Shown here: piece after piece, positions 45,918 through 54,489 of the stretch
Numbering within the stretch: the stretch's first letter is position 1
Layout of the letters: each line of letters opens with the position of its first letter
Source of the DNA: an uncultured Rhodospira sp.
GTDB taxonomy: Bacteria > Pseudomonadota > Alphaproteobacteria > Rhodospirillales > Rhodospirillaceae
Assembly (NCBI RefSeq): GCF_937138205.1
Contig: NZ_CAKZOT010000045.1
Span: 62,001 to 126,000 of the forward strand
Direction: 5' to 3'
DNA length: 64,000 nt
Program-made: the position numbers and the translations under genes
The notes under the pieces: model-generated
The model's database searches: none
The model's input: the letters and a program-made list of their open reading frames with translations, nothing else
Told to the model about the DNA's origin: nothing

Positions 45918-47009
45918 TCAGCCGGCCATCCGGTCGACGGCGAGGCGCTTGCGGAAGGCCTCGGTCAGGGCGGGCAGCAGTTCCAGCACGTCGCCGACGA
46001 TGCCGTGATGGGCGAAGTCGAAGATCGGCGCGTTCGGGTCCATGTTGATGGCCAGGATCTGGTCGGCCCCCTCGGACCCCACGCGGTGCTGAATGGCGCC
46101 CGAGATGCCGCAGGCGATGTACAGGCGCGGGCGGATGGTCTTGCCGGTCTGGCCGATCTGCCGGTCGGCGGTCATCCACCCCTTCTGCACCAGTGGGCGC
46201 GAGCAGCCGTACTCGGCGCCCAGCACCTGGGCCAGGTCGACCACCAGCCGGATGTTCTCCGGCCGTTGCAGGCCCATGCCGCCGGCGACGACGATGTCGG
46301 CGTAAGCCAACTGCGCCTGGTTGGTGTCGGAGTCCGGAATGAAATCCAGAACCTTGGTGACGATGGACTCCTCGGCCATGTCGAGCGGTTCGCGCACCAC
46401 CTCGCCGGTGCGGCCGCGGTCCGGGTCGCCCATGGCCATGACGCGCGGGCGCACGGTGGTCATCTGCGGCCGGGCGGCGCGCGTCATGATGGTGCACAGC
46501 AACGAGCCGCCGAAGGTCGGCCGCGTGGCTGCCAGCGACTTGTCGTCGTCGATGGCCAGTTCCGTGCAGTCGGCGGTCAGCCCGGTTTGCAGCGTGGTGG
46601 CCACGGCACCGGCCAGATCGCGGCCCAGGGTCGTGGCGCCCAGCATCAGAATCTCGGGCTTGTGTTTGTTGACCAGGTCGGTCATCGCCTTGGTGTAGGG
46701 CTCGTTGCGGTACTCGGCCAGCAGCGGATCCTCGATCACGTAGACGCGGTTGGCGCTGTAGTGGAACGCCTCGGCCACCGCCTTTTCGGTGCCCTCGGCC
46801 TTCGGGCCGAGCACGACGCCGCACAGATCGACACCCAGGGCGTCGGCCAGCTTGCGGCCCTCGGTCAACAGTTCCCACGACACGGGGTGGACGCGGCCGT
46901 GTTCCAGTTCGACGAACACCCAGACGTTCTTGTAGGCCTTCAGGTGTTCGGGCAGTTCCTCGGTCTTCTTGCGACCCTTGGCCGGGGGAGCGGCGGGGGC
47001 TTGGGCCAT
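45918..47009 (-). CDS. fixB: Electron transfer flavoprotein alpha subunit FixB
   Basis: The 363-aa product contains the ETF alpha region [35 protein letters not shown], the FAD-binding site, and the N-terminal [31 protein letters not shown]. It pairs with FixA. An Ala/Pro/Lys-rich extension of about 25 residues precedes the fold. It sits 42 bases after fixA in the same operon. Confidence 0.95.
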   Translation of the reverse strand: MAQAPAAPPAKGRKKTEELPEHLKAYKNVWVFVELEHGRVHPVSWELLTEGRKLADALGVDLCGVVLGPKAEGTEKAVAEAFHYSANRVYVIEDPLLAEYRNEPYTKAMTDLVNKHKPEILMLGATTLGRDLAGAVATTLQTGLTADCTELAIDDDKSLAATRPTFGGSLLCTIMTRAARPQMTTVRPRVMAMGDPDRGRTGEVVREPLDMAEESIVTKVLDFIPDSDTNQAQLAYADIVVAGGMGLQRPENIRLVVDLAQVLGAEYGCSRPLVQKGWMTADRQIGQTGKTIRPRLYIACGISGAIQHRVGSEGADQILAINMDPNAPIFDFAHHGIVGDVLELLPALTEAFRKRLAVDRMAG

Positions 47010-47051
47010 GATATGGTCTCCTTGAAATCTCGCTCGGGCGCGCGGGCCGGG

Positions 47052-47915
47052 TCAGGCGACGGTCGTCTGCTTGGTGAGCACGCTCAAGAGGCGCGGATCA
47101 GCGTCAAGCAGCGTTTCGACGGCGGCGGCGGCGACACTGGCGGGCGCGCCGTCCTCGGCGGTGATCATCTTCGCCTTCTCGGCGCGCGGCTTGGGCGCGA
47201 ACACCTTGCTCACCTTGGTCGGCGAGCCCTTCATGCCGCACTTGCCAAGGTCCTCGACCCCGGCCGCCTCGGCGTTCCACACCTTGATCTCGGCCCGTTC
47301 CGCCCGCAGCACGTCGGGCAGCGAGCCCCGGCGCAGTTCGTTGGTGGCCTCCAGCATGGTGATCAGGCACGGCAGCTTGGTCTTCAGCACCTGCACGCCG
47401 CCCTCGGCGCGGCGGTGCACCGAAATCTCGCCGGCCTCCAGATCAATGGAGGGAATGGCGGAGACATAGGTGAGCTGGTTTAGCCCCATGCGGCGGGCGA
47501 TGCCGGGGCCCACCTGGGCGGTGTCGCCGTCGATGGTCTGCTTGCCGGTGAACACAATGTCGACCGGCCGTTCGGCGCCGATCTTGTTAATCGCCGCCGT
47601 CAACGCATATGAGGTGGCGAGCGTATCGGCGCCGGCGAAGAAGCGGTCGGACAACAGGATGGCGTCGTCGGCGCCGTGACCCAGCGCCTTGCGCAGGGCC
47701 GAGGCGGCCATGGGCGGCCCCATGGTCAGGACCGTCACCTTGCCGCCCAGTTGGTCGCGCAGCTTCAGAGCGGCTTCCAGCGCGAACAGGTCGTACGGGT
47801 TGATGATCGTCGGCACGCCCTGGCGCATGATGGTGTTGGTCACCGGATGCACGCTGATCTGGGCGCTGTCGGGCACCTGCTTGATGCAGACGACCATGTT
47901 CGGGCCTTGGCTCAT
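47052..47915 (-). CDS. fixA: Electron transfer flavoprotein beta subunit FixA
   Basis: The 287-aa product has the ETF beta features [36 protein letters not shown] and [28 protein letters not shown], then [29 protein letters not shown] start at MSQGPN, 8 bases after a GGGGAGAG site; the track uses a start 9 bases earlier. It begins 5 bases after the nifW stop, so is coupled to it. FixAB bind FAD and NADH for electron bifurcation to nitrogenase. Confidence 0.95.
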   Translation of the reverse strand: MSQGPNMVVCIKQVPDSAQISVHPVTNTIMRQGVPTIINPYDLFALEAALKLRDQLGGKVTVLTMGPPMAASALRKALGHGADDAILLSDRFFAGADTLATSYALTAAINKIGAERPVDIVFTGKQTIDGDTAQVGPGIARRMGLNQLTYVSAIPSIDLEAGEISVHRRAEGGVQVLKTKLPCLITMLEATNELRRGSLPDVLRAERAEIKVWNAEAAGVEDLGKCGMKGSPTKVSKVFAPKPRAEKAKMITAEDGAPASVAAAAVETLLDADPRLLSVLTKQTTVA

Positions 47916-47920
47916 CGGGC

Positions 47921-48247
47921 TCACTCTCCCCTGGATGATGGTGGGGACGGGGACAGCGCCTCCAGGGGAATGAAGGCGCGGCCGGCTCCGTCGGTCTGTT
48001 GTTGGAAGACCGCGAACACCTTCTCGCGGCGGGCGGTCGACGTGACGAAATCGTCGTGCGCGCGCCGCAGGCAGTCACGCAAGATGCTTTCGTCCGGGTC
48101 CTCGTACGCGATCAGGAATTCCCGAAACCGCTTTAGCACATGCAAACGGCTGACGGCCAGTACCTGGGGGTCATAGGCCACGTCAAGGGCTTCGAAAAAC
48201 TCTTCCGCCGCCGAAAGGCCGGCAAGACGCTGCAGTGCGGCATTCAT
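47921..48247 (-). CDS. nifW: Nitrogenase-stabilising/protective protein NifW
   Basis: The 108-aa product contains [37 protein letters not shown] and [18 protein letters not shown], matching NifW. NifW associates with the MoFe protein and protects it or aids its maturation. The ATG overlaps the nifV stop (ATGA); the long track ORF includes antisense nifV tail. It sits between nifV and fixA. Confidence 0.93.
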   Translation of the reverse strand: MNAALQRLAGLSAAEEFFEALDVAYDPQVLAVSRLHVLKRFREFLIAYEDPDESILRDCLRRAHDDFVTSTARREKVFAVFQQQTDGAGRAFIPLEALSPSPPSSRGE

Positions 48248-49533
48248 GACGGGATCACCCCTTCTGTTGGAGCCAGCGACCCGCCGATCAGGGGCGGTGT
48301 CATCATCGAGTCGCACGGAGTCGCGTCCCGAGTCGCGGCCGGACCCATGAGCGTTGCGGCGGTCAGTGTCCGGGCTGTCAGGGCGTGCCACTGGCGCAGG
48401 TCATTGGCCTGCGGCGGCCGTTTGCTGTGGCGATAGTGGGCGCGCAACAGCCCGACCATCCGCTGCGCCTGCCCGGCCTCCAGCGTCAGGCCCAGGTCGG
48501 CGCACGCCCGCGCCATGCCAGCGGCGCCCGAGTGCTTGCCCAGCACCAATTGGTGGACGCGGCCCAGGCACGCCGGATCAAGGCCGGTGTAGGTGTCGGG
48601 CTCGCGCAGCAGGCCATGCACATGGATCCCGCTTTCATGACTGAACGCGCCGGATCCCACAAGGCTCTTGCCGCAGGGCACGGGGCGCTCCGCCGCGCGG
48701 GACACAAGATCGGCCAATGCCGGCAACTGACGGGCATCCACGCCCGTCGCGCAGCCGTGCAGGGTTTCCAGGGCGACGGCCACCTCTTCCAGCGCGGCGT
48801 TGCCCGCGCGCTCGCCCAAGCCGACAACGGTCGTGCTGACGTGCGTGGCGCCACCCAGCACGGCGGCCAGGGAATTGGCCACCGCCAGCCCCAGGTCGTC
48901 GTGCGCGTGCATTTCCAGATCCAGGTCCGTCCCGGCCCGCAAGCGTTCGAACAGGGCGCGGGTCGTGAACGGCTCCATCACGCCCAGGGTATCGGCGAAG
49001 CGGAAGCGCTCGGCGCCGGCCGTCGCCGCCGTGTCGATGACCCGGGCGACGAAATCCGCGTCGGCGCGCGAGGCATCCTCGCCGCCGATGCTGACGCGAA
49101 GGCCGTGGTCCCGCGCCCGGCGGACGAGGCGGTCCAGCTCGCTCAGCACCCAGGCGCGCGTCCGCCCCAGCTTGCCGGCGATCTGCCTGTCCGAGACGGG
49201 CGCCGACATGTGGATCATGGACACACCGCAGGCCAAGGCCGCGTCAAGGTCGCGGTCGCTCAGACGGCACCAGACGAACACGGTCGCCCGCAGCGGCAGC
49301 GCCAGAATAGCGCGGATGTCGGCCTGTTCCTCCGCCCCCATGACCGGGATGCCGACCTCCAGCTCCGGCACGCCGGCCTGGTCGAGCGCCGTGGCGATGG
49401 CCAGCTTTTCGTCCCGACTGAAGGCGACGCCGGCGGTTTGCTCGCCGTCGCGCAACGTCGTGTCCGTCAGAACCACCGGCGTACCGGGCCGTTGTGGCAC
49501 GGACCGGTCGATCGCGGCGCCGACTGTGCTCAT
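48244..49533 (-). CDS. nifV: Homocitrate synthase NifV
   Basis: NifV condenses acetyl-CoA and 2-oxoglutarate to homocitrate, the organic ligand of FeMo-co. The 429-aa product starts [12 protein letters not shown] with AAGGGGAGG upstream. Motifs: [22 protein letters not shown] (residues 22-43), [26 protein letters not shown] with the metal-binding HxH, and [18 protein letters not shown] nonconserved tail of about 45 residues follows the LeuA-like domain. It lies 20 bases after iscA. Confidence 0.94.
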   Translation of the reverse strand: MSTVGAAIDRSVPQRPGTPVVLTDTTLRDGEQTAGVAFSRDEKLAIATALDQAGVPELEVGIPVMGAEEQADIRAILALPLRATVFVWCRLSDRDLDAALACGVSMIHMSAPVSDRQIAGKLGRTRAWVLSELDRLVRRARDHGLRVSIGGEDASRADADFVARVIDTAATAGAERFRFADTLGVMEPFTTRALFERLRAGTDLDLEMHAHDDLGLAVANSLAAVLGGATHVSTTVVGLGERAGNAALEEVAVALETLHGCATGVDARQLPALADLVSRAAERPVPCGKSLVGSGAFSHESGIHVHGLLREPDTYTGLDPACLGRVHQLVLGKHSGAAGMARACADLGLTLEAGQAQRMVGLLRAHYRHSKRPPQANDLRQWHALTARTLTAATLMGPAATRDATPCDSMMTPPLIGGSLAPTEGVIPS

Positions 49534-49553
49534 GCGATGGGCCTCCCCTTGGC

Positions 49554-49871
49554 TCAGGCGCCGGCCTTGGCGCAGCTGCACCGGCCGGCGGCGTTCGGGT
49601 TGTCGAACACGAACCCGGCGCCGCGTTCGTCCTCGACGAAGTCGATGGTCGTTCCGGTCAGCAACGGCGCGCTTTCGGGATCAACGAACACCGACAGGTC
49701 GTCGAAGGTCGTCACGGCATCACCCTCCTCGGCGCCGGCGGCCAAGCCGAGCCGGTATTGAATCCCGGCGCAGCCGCCGGCCGCGACGACAATCCGCAGT
49801 CCGCGCGCCGCGTCGGACCGGCTCACCGCACGTCGGATGGCGCTTTGGGCCGTGTCGGTCAGGGACAGCAT
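49554..49871 (-). CDS. IscA/HesB-type iron-sulfur assembly protein
   Basis: The 105-aa A-type scaffold/carrier has the three conserved cysteines: Cys34 in [14 protein letters not shown] and Cys98/Cys100 in GRCSCAK. Such proteins in nif loci (nif-IscA) deliver Fe-S clusters for nitrogenase maturation. First gene of the minus-strand operon, with AGGAG upstream and a sigma-54 promoter about 60 bases before the start. Confidence 0.93.
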   Translation of the reverse strand: MLSLTDTAQSAIRRAVSRSDAARGLRIVVAAGGCAGIQYRLGLAAGAEEGDAVTTFDDLSVFVDPESAPLLTGTTIDFVEDERGAGFVFDNPNAAGRCSCAKAGA

Positions 49872-49929
49872 GGCGAGGATCTCCTAACAGGTCGATCGGC
49901 GAGCACAAAAAAGAGTCGCCGTGCGGTGC

Positions 49930-49945
49930 AGCAATCAGCGTGCCA
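49930..49945 (-). promoter_or_regulatory. Sigma-54 promoter of iscA-nifVW-fixABC
   Basis: The minus strand reads TGGCACGCTGATTGCT, a perfect match to TGGCACR-N4-TTGCW with GG and GC ten bases apart. It lies 59 bases upstream of the iscA ATG. NifA sites lie about 70 bases further upstream. Confidence 0.9.
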
Positions 49946-50011
49946 AGGCGGTTGAGGCGTGAAATCCGGCCTGGGACAAGGGGTTCCGTCCCCGCCGACG
50001 CAGGACCGCCA

Positions 50012-50027
50012 TGTCGGTGTTGCGACA
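50012..50027. promoter_or_regulatory. NifA upstream activator site 1
   Basis: TGTCGGTGTTGCGACA fits TGT-N10-ACA exactly. It lies between the two divergent sigma-54 promoters, with its partner 31 bp away, so both face the same side of the helix. Confidence 0.85.
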
Positions 50028-50042
50028 ATCCGACAGGCGGCG

Positions 50043-50058
50043 TGTCGCGCCCCGGACA
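50043..50058. promoter_or_regulatory. NifA upstream activator site 2
   Basis: TGTCGCGCCCCGGACA fits TGT-N10-ACA exactly and lies 45 bases upstream of the nifB -24 element. NifA bound here would activate nifB and probably also the divergent operon through looping. Confidence 0.85.
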
Positions 50059-50102
50059 GGCGTACGGTCGCGTAACGTCCTGAAATCGCACAACTTCCAA
50101 AC

Positions 50103-50118
50103 TGGCATCGGGATTGCT
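50103..50118 (+). promoter_or_regulatory. Sigma-54 promoter of nifB
   Basis: TGGCATCGGGATTGCT matches TGGCAC-N5-TTGCW at all but one position, with the invariant GG and GC ten bases apart. It lies 39 bases upstream of the chosen nifB ATG, which rules out the longer track start inside the promoter. Confidence 0.9.
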
Positions 50119-50157
50119 GAGTGGGTCCTGTCCCGCATCGCCAGGGAGACCGGACAC

Positions 50158-51678
50158 ATGACCTCGATGCCGCGCATTCCGCTCGACGGACTGGGATCCG
50201 TCACCACCGCCGCCGACCTTCGCGCCTCGCTGGCGCCGGCATCGGCGGCGGCGCCGGGCCGGACCGTCCGCCTGCCGCATAACAAACGCCGCGAGGCACA
50301 GGGGCCGGCGGAACCCGCCCGCGTCGACCCGGCGGTCTGGGCCAAGGTGAAAGAGCACCCGTGCTACTCCGAGCAGGCGCACCACCATTTCGCCCGGATG
50401 CATGTGGCGGTGGCGCCCGGCTGCAACATCCAGTGCAACTACTGCAACCGGAAATACGACTGCGCCAACGAGAGCCGGCCGGGCGTGGTCTCCGACCGCC
50501 TCACGCCCGAACAGGCGGTCGAGAAGGTGCGCCAGGTGGCGGCGCGCCTGCCGCAGCTCTCCGTGGTGGGCATCGCCGGTCCCGGGGACGCGCTGCACAA
50601 CGCGCCCCGCACGCTGCGGACCTTTGAGTTGATCCGCGCCGAACTGCCGGACCTGACGCTGTGCCTGTCCACCAACGGACTGGCGCTGCCCGACCATGTC
50701 GACGCGCTCAAGGCGCTGGACGTGCATCACGTCACCATCACCCTGAATGCCCTGGACCCCGAGATCGGCGCGGAAATCTACCCCTGGATCGCGCACGACC
50801 ACCGCCGCTGGCACGGGGTGGAGGCCGCCCGGATCCTGCTGGAGCGCCAGATGGAGGGCCTGGAGCGCGCCGTCGCCGCCGGCATCCTGGTCAAGGTCAA
50901 CTCGGTCATGATCCCGGGGATCAACGACGCGCACCTGAAGGACGTGAACCGGGTGGTGCGCGAGAAGGGCGCGTTCCTGCACAACGTCATGCCGCTGATC
51001 TCCGACCCGGCGCACGGCACGCACTTCGGCCTGACTGGGCAGCCCGGGCCGACACCGGTGGAACTCCATGCCCTGCGCGAATCCCTCGGCAACGACGCTC
51101 GCCTGATGCGCCATTGCCGCCAGTGCCGGGCCGACGCGGTCGGAATGCTCGGCCAGGACTCGTGCGGCGACGGGGCAGGGGAGGACGCGACCCCGGCCAC
51201 GGTGGATGCCGATGCGCGCGCCGCCTACCGGGCGGTGGTCGAGGACAGCCGCGCCGAACAGGTCGCCGAGGCGGCCCGCGCCGATGCCCTGGCCGGGTCG
51301 GTGGCCCCGGCCGATGACCGCCGCCTGGTGGCCGTGTGCTCGCGCGGCGGGGGGCGTGTGAACCTGCACTTCGGCAAGGCGACGGAGTTCCATGTCTACG
51401 AGGTGGGCGCCGCCGGCGTGCGCTTCGTCGGCATCCGCCGCGCCGACAACTACTGCCTCGGCGGATACGGCGACGCCGAGCGCATGACGACGATCCTGTC
51501 CGTGCTGGAAGGGATCGACGCCGTGCTGTGCGTCAAGGTCGGCACCGGACCCCGGCGCCGACTGGAGCAAGCCGGCATCGCCGTTCATGAGACCACGGCG
51601 CACGATCTGATCGAGACCACGGTGGCACAGTGGTACGCGGGCGCGGTTCCGGCGGCGCCCGCCGCGCGCCGCGCTTAA
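50158..51678 (+). CDS. nifB: Nitrogenase FeMo-cofactor biosynthesis protein NifB
   Basis: NifB is the radical-SAM enzyme that builds NifB-co, the 8Fe core of FeMo-co with the central carbide. Start MTSMPRIPLDGLG follows AGGGAGA and the sigma-54 promoter. The 506-aa protein has the cluster motif CNIQCNYCNRKYDC (Cys89/93/96) after HHFARMHVAVAPG, the core to about residue 330, and a C-terminal NifX/NafY-like domain from about residue 388 (LVAVCSRGGGRVNLHFGKATEF) that carries the product. An Ala-rich linker joins the two. First gene of nifB-fdxN-nifZ-nifT. Confidence 0.97.
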   Translation: MTSMPRIPLDGLGSVTTAADLRASLAPASAAAPGRTVRLPHNKRREAQGPAEPARVDPAVWAKVKEHPCYSEQAHHHFARMHVAVAPGCNIQCNYCNRKYDCANESRPGVVSDRLTPEQAVEKVRQVAARLPQLSVVGIAGPGDALHNAPRTLRTFELIRAELPDLTLCLSTNGLALPDHVDALKALDVHHVTITLNALDPEIGAEIYPWIAHDHRRWHGVEAARILLERQMEGLERAVAAGILVKVNSVMIPGINDAHLKDVNRVVREKGAFLHNVMPLISDPAHGTHFGLTGQPGPTPVELHALRESLGNDARLMRHCRQCRADAVGMLGQDSCGDGAGEDATPATVDADARAAYRAVVEDSRAEQVAEAARADALAGSVAPADDRRLVAVCSRGGGRVNLHFGKATEFHVYEVGAAGVRFVGIRRADNYCLGGYGDAERMTTILSVLEGIDAVLCVKVGTGPRRRLEQAGIAVHETTAHDLIETTVAQWYAGAVPAAPAARRA

Positions 51679-51710
51679 GTTCACGGCTCATAGAGAGGGG
51701 ATAATCTTCC

Positions 51711-51905
51711 ATGGCTTACAAGATTCTGGGCTCTCAGTGCACGGTCTGCGGGGCGTGCGAGTTCGAGTGCCCGACCGGGGCCATCGCCATGAAGGGCGAT
51801 ACCTACAAGATCGACGCGGCGACCTGCACCGAGTGCGAGGGCCACTTCGACGCGCCGCAGTGCGATGCCGTCTGTCCGGTGCCCGGCACCTGTGTTCCGG
51901 CCTGA
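51711..51905 (+). CDS. fdxN: 4Fe-4S ferredoxin FdxN
   Basis: The 64-aa bacterial-type ferredoxin has two cluster motifs: [12 protein letters not shown] (Cys10, 13, 16, 20) and [18 protein letters not shown] (Cys39, 42, 51, 55), plus Cys61. The eight-residue insertion between the second and third Cys of the second motif is typical of FdxN-type ferredoxins. It donates electrons to nitrogenase reductase or to NifB. It follows nifB by 32 bases. Confidence 0.95.
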   Translation: MAYKILGSQCTVCGACEFECPTGAIAMKGDTYKIDAATCTECEGHFDAPQCDAVCPVPGTCVPA

Positions 51906-51922
51906 GCGGCGCGAGGCAGACC

Positions 51923-52237
51923 ATGGCCGAGCCCACACAACACAAAGGTGGCGACGACGGGCTGGTCGAGATCGACCGGCCCCCCGTCTTCGAACCCGGA
52001 ACCAAGGTGCGCGCGCGGGTCCCGGTGCGCGACGACGGCACGACGGCCGGTGCGCGCATCGGCGACGTGCTGGTCGAGGCGGGAGACGTCGGCTACGTCC
52101 GCAGCGTCGGTGCCTTCCTGCAACGCCACTGGATCTACGACGTCGATTTCATCCGAACCCTGCGCGTGGTCGGGATGCGCGCCCACGAACTGGAGAGCGC
52201 GGAGAGCGATCCGCCCCCACCACAAGAGGACGCCTGA
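51923..52237 (+). CDS. nifZ: NifZ family nitrogenase maturation protein
   Basis: The 104-aa product contains the NifZ core FEPGTKVRARVPVRDDGT, then GDVLVEAGDVGYVRSVGAFLQ and WIYDVDFIRTLRVVGMRAHEL. NifZ helps mature the second P-cluster half of the MoFe protein in Azotobacter. The acidic tail DPPPPQEDA is disordered. It lies 17 bases after fdxN and 2 bases before nifT. Confidence 0.93.
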   Translation: MAEPTQHKGGDDGLVEIDRPPVFEPGTKVRARVPVRDDGTTAGARIGDVLVEAGDVGYVRSVGAFLQRHWIYDVDFIRTLRVVGMRAHELESAESDPPPPQEDA

Positions 52238-52239
52238 TC

Positions 52240-52452
52240 ATGAAGATCACCATCCGCAAGGGGACGAATGGGTTCGAGGCCTATGTGCCGAAAAAGGACC
52301 TGGAGGAGCCGGTCACGGCCAGCGAAAAGCCGGACCTGTGGGGCGGCTGGATCGAACTGGCCAACGGCTGGCGCTTTGAGATGCCGGACATGCCGGCCGA
52401 GACCCCGTTGCCGCTGACGCTGGACGCGCGGCGGATCAGTACGGGGGATTGA
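52240..52452 (+). CDS. nifT: NifT/FixU family protein
   Basis: This 70-aa protein is not in the ORF track because of its length. Sequence MKITIRKGTNGFEAYVPKKD and DLWGGWIELANGWRFEMPD matches NifT/FixU. Its role in nitrogen fixation is not clear; mutants usually have little phenotype. The start lies 2 bases after nifZ, so it is coupled. It closes the nifB operon. Confidence 0.93.
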   Translation: MKITIRKGTNGFEAYVPKKDLEEPVTASEKPDLWGGWIELANGWRFEMPDMPAETPLPLTLDARRISTGD

Positions 52453-52630
52453 CAGGGATTCGTTTATCGACGAAATTGCTTCTGCGTAGGCACTTTCGGA
52501 CCGGTAGCGTACTTGTTCCCCGCTGCAGTCTGCGAAGACCAAACACGTGCCACCGTTGGCGTTCAACAGCAACGCCGTCGGCTAGGATGCAATGGTCAGT
52601 CGCGGACGAGCGTTGGGAGACAAGAGCACG

Positions 52631-53005
52631 ATGGCACCTCAACAAACGCAATCCTACTCCGTCCGCCGCTATCTGACGGCAGGGGAGGGGCGAGACCTCT
52701 TCGCGGCATGGCTTTCCGATGTTCGGGACCAGAAAGCCAAGGTTGCCATCCTGAGGCGAGTGAACCGCCTTTCGCTGGGGAATTTCGGCGACTGTAGGCC
52801 ATGCCGCGAAGGGGTTTGGGAACTGCGTTTGGATGTCGGTCCCGGCTATCGGGTTTACTACGCGCTGGCAGGACAGGCGGTGATCCTGTTGCTGTGCGGC
52901 CGGGACAAAAGAACGCAGGATCGCGACATCGACAAAGCCTGTGCGTGTTGGCGGGATTGGTGCCAGCGAGGCGGCGAGGCGGCGAAGCGAGGTGATCGTC
53001 CGTGA
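52631..53005 (+). CDS. RelE/HigB-like addiction module toxin
   Basis: Start MAPQQTQSYSVRRYL; the track adds 13 residues. The 124-aa product has the RelE/Gp49-type pattern FAAWLSDVRDQKAKVAILRRVNRLSLGNFGD, then VWELRLDVGPGYRVYYALAG and LLLCGRDKRTQDRDIDKA. It is expected to be a ribosome-dependent mRNA interferase, inhibited by the antitoxin whose GTG overlaps its stop (GTGA). Confidence 0.92.
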   Translation: MAPQQTQSYSVRRYLTAGEGRDLFAAWLSDVRDQKAKVAILRRVNRLSLGNFGDCRPCREGVWELRLDVGPGYRVYYALAGQAVILLLCGRDKRTQDRDIDKACACWRDWCQRGGEAAKRGDRP

Positions 53006-53304
53006 GGGATCGTTCCCACGATGAGGCCATGGCCGAGGTGTTCCGCGAGGACCCGGAGTTGGCTGTGGCGTTGCTCAACGACATCCTGGCGGATGGCGAC
53101 CAGGGGGAACTGCTGATCGCCCTCCGGCAGATGTCGAAGGCGTTCGGGGGTGTGCCAAAGGTCGCCGAGGAGGCCGGCCTGAACCCGACCCAGCTTTACC
53201 GGACCCTGTCGGAGAGCGGCAATCCAGAACTGCGCGGGTTGCAGGCGATCCTGAAGGCCATGGGTCTGCGCTTGGCCGTCCAACCTCTGGACAAGGCGTC
53301 CTGA
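53002..53304 (+). CDS. Antitoxin of the RelE-like module (HigA/XRE type)
   Basis: The 100-aa product starts at a GTG overlapping the toxin stop. It contains AEVFREDPELAVALLNDILADGDQ, then ALRQMSKAFGGVPKVAEEAGLNPTQLYRTLSESGNPELRGL, a helix-turn-helix typical of addiction module antidotes. It should bind the toxin and autoregulate the operon. The module ends the accessory region next to nif. Confidence 0.92.
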   Translation: MRDRSHDEAMAEVFREDPELAVALLNDILADGDQGELLIALRQMSKAFGGVPKVAEEAGLNPTQLYRTLSESGNPELRGLQAILKAMGLRLAVQPLDKAS

Positions 53305-53400
53305 CCCCCCAAGGCCCAGCGGCTGCCGTATTGCCATTGATCGGTGTTGCCACGGAACGCGTGTTGTCACTCGCCTCTACCACATCGCCGCGTCGCGGCC

Positions 53401-54366
53401 TCAGGATCCGGCTGGTTCCCCGACCGTATCGGCGGCGACGGCATCGCGCTCGCCCATGGGACGGGGCGGGCCGACCGTGGTGTCCCGGCACGTCTCACGC
53501 TCCATCTCGGCGTTGATCACCCCGCCGAGCAGGACGATGAAGGACGTGATGTAGAACCAGAACATCAGCACCACGACGCCGGCCAGTGCGCCATAGGTCT
53601 CGCTGTAGCTGCCGAACGTCGACACGTAGACGGAAAACAGGATCGAGGCGATGATCCACAACGTGGTCGCCACCACGGCGCCGGGCGACAGCCACCGCCA
53701 TTGCGCCGGCCGGCGGTTCGGCGCGAGCCGGTAGATGGCGGCCAGCGCCAGAATGGCGAGCCCGAGGATGACCGGCCACCGGGCGAGGGTCGCCAACCAC
53801 TCCACGGCCTGGCCCAGCCCCACCGCCTTCAGCACCGCCGGGACGCCGGCGACCAGCAGAAGGGCCACGATCGAGAACACCAAGCCGCCGGCCGTCAGGC
53901 CCAGAACAAGAAGCGTTTGCTTGATGAACCCCCGATCCTCGCGTTCGCCATAGGCAATGTCCAGGCCCTGAACCAGGGCGTTCATGCCGCGCGAGGCGCT
54001 CCACAACGCCACCAGGATGCCGATGGCGGTGCCGATCTGCAGCGTGGCGGCCGAGGAGCCGACCAGTCGCTGCAATTGGTCGGTCAGCACCGCCTGCGCG
54101 CTTTCGGGCAGAACGCCGCTGACGGCGGCGATCTGGTTCGTCACCGCCTGGGGGTCGGAGATCAGGCCGTAGAGGGCCACCACGGCGGCCAGCGCCGGAA
54201 AGACCGCCAGCATCGCGAAGAATGTCACGCCCCCGGCAATGATCGGCAAGTTGTCGCCGGAAATCTTGCCGAAGACGCGCTGGGCGACATTCCATAGCCC
54301 GCCCCACGTGACGTCCCAGGGACGAGCCGGGTCGTATCCTGCAACTCCTGCGTACGTACCGTTCAT
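53401..54366 (-). CDS. YihY/BrkB family membrane protein
   Basis: Start MNGTYAGVAGYDPARPWDV follows GGAGGG. The 321-aa product has six predicted transmembrane helices and the family pattern DNLPIIAGGVTFFAMLAVFPALAAVVALYGL, then GTAIGILVALWSASRGMNALVQGLDIAYGE. Despite the old RNase BN label, this family does not have shown RNase activity; function is unclear. The track start is 32 residues earlier. Confidence 0.9.
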   Translation of the reverse strand: MNGTYAGVAGYDPARPWDVTWGGLWNVAQRVFGKISGDNLPIIAGGVTFFAMLAVFPALAAVVALYGLISDPQAVTNQIAAVSGVLPESAQAVLTDQLQRLVGSSAATLQIGTAIGILVALWSASRGMNALVQGLDIAYGEREDRGFIKQTLLVLGLTAGGLVFSIVALLLVAGVPAVLKAVGLGQAVEWLATLARWPVILGLAILALAAIYRLAPNRRPAQWRWLSPGAVVATTLWIIASILFSVYVSTFGSYSETYGALAGVVVLMFWFYITSFIVLLGGVINAEMERETCRDTTVGPPRPMGERDAVAADTVGEPAGS

Positions 54367-54489
54367 GCCACACCCTCCTGTCCGATTGCCATGACTGCGC
54401 TGACGAAGCAACGCATCAGGGCGCTCGCGGTTGCGGACGCGAAGGGAGATGGCGGCGGTCAAATGGAGGCGGGCGCACCTGCGGCCGGA

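Noticed and set aside
44695-47483. Two long plus-strand ORFs over fixABC
   Set aside because: Antisense shadows; fixA, fixB and fixC on the minus strand are unmistakable.
50060-50102. IHF site between NifA sites and nifB promoter
   Set aside because: The best match (AATCGCACAACTT) does not fit WATCAANNNNTTR spacing.
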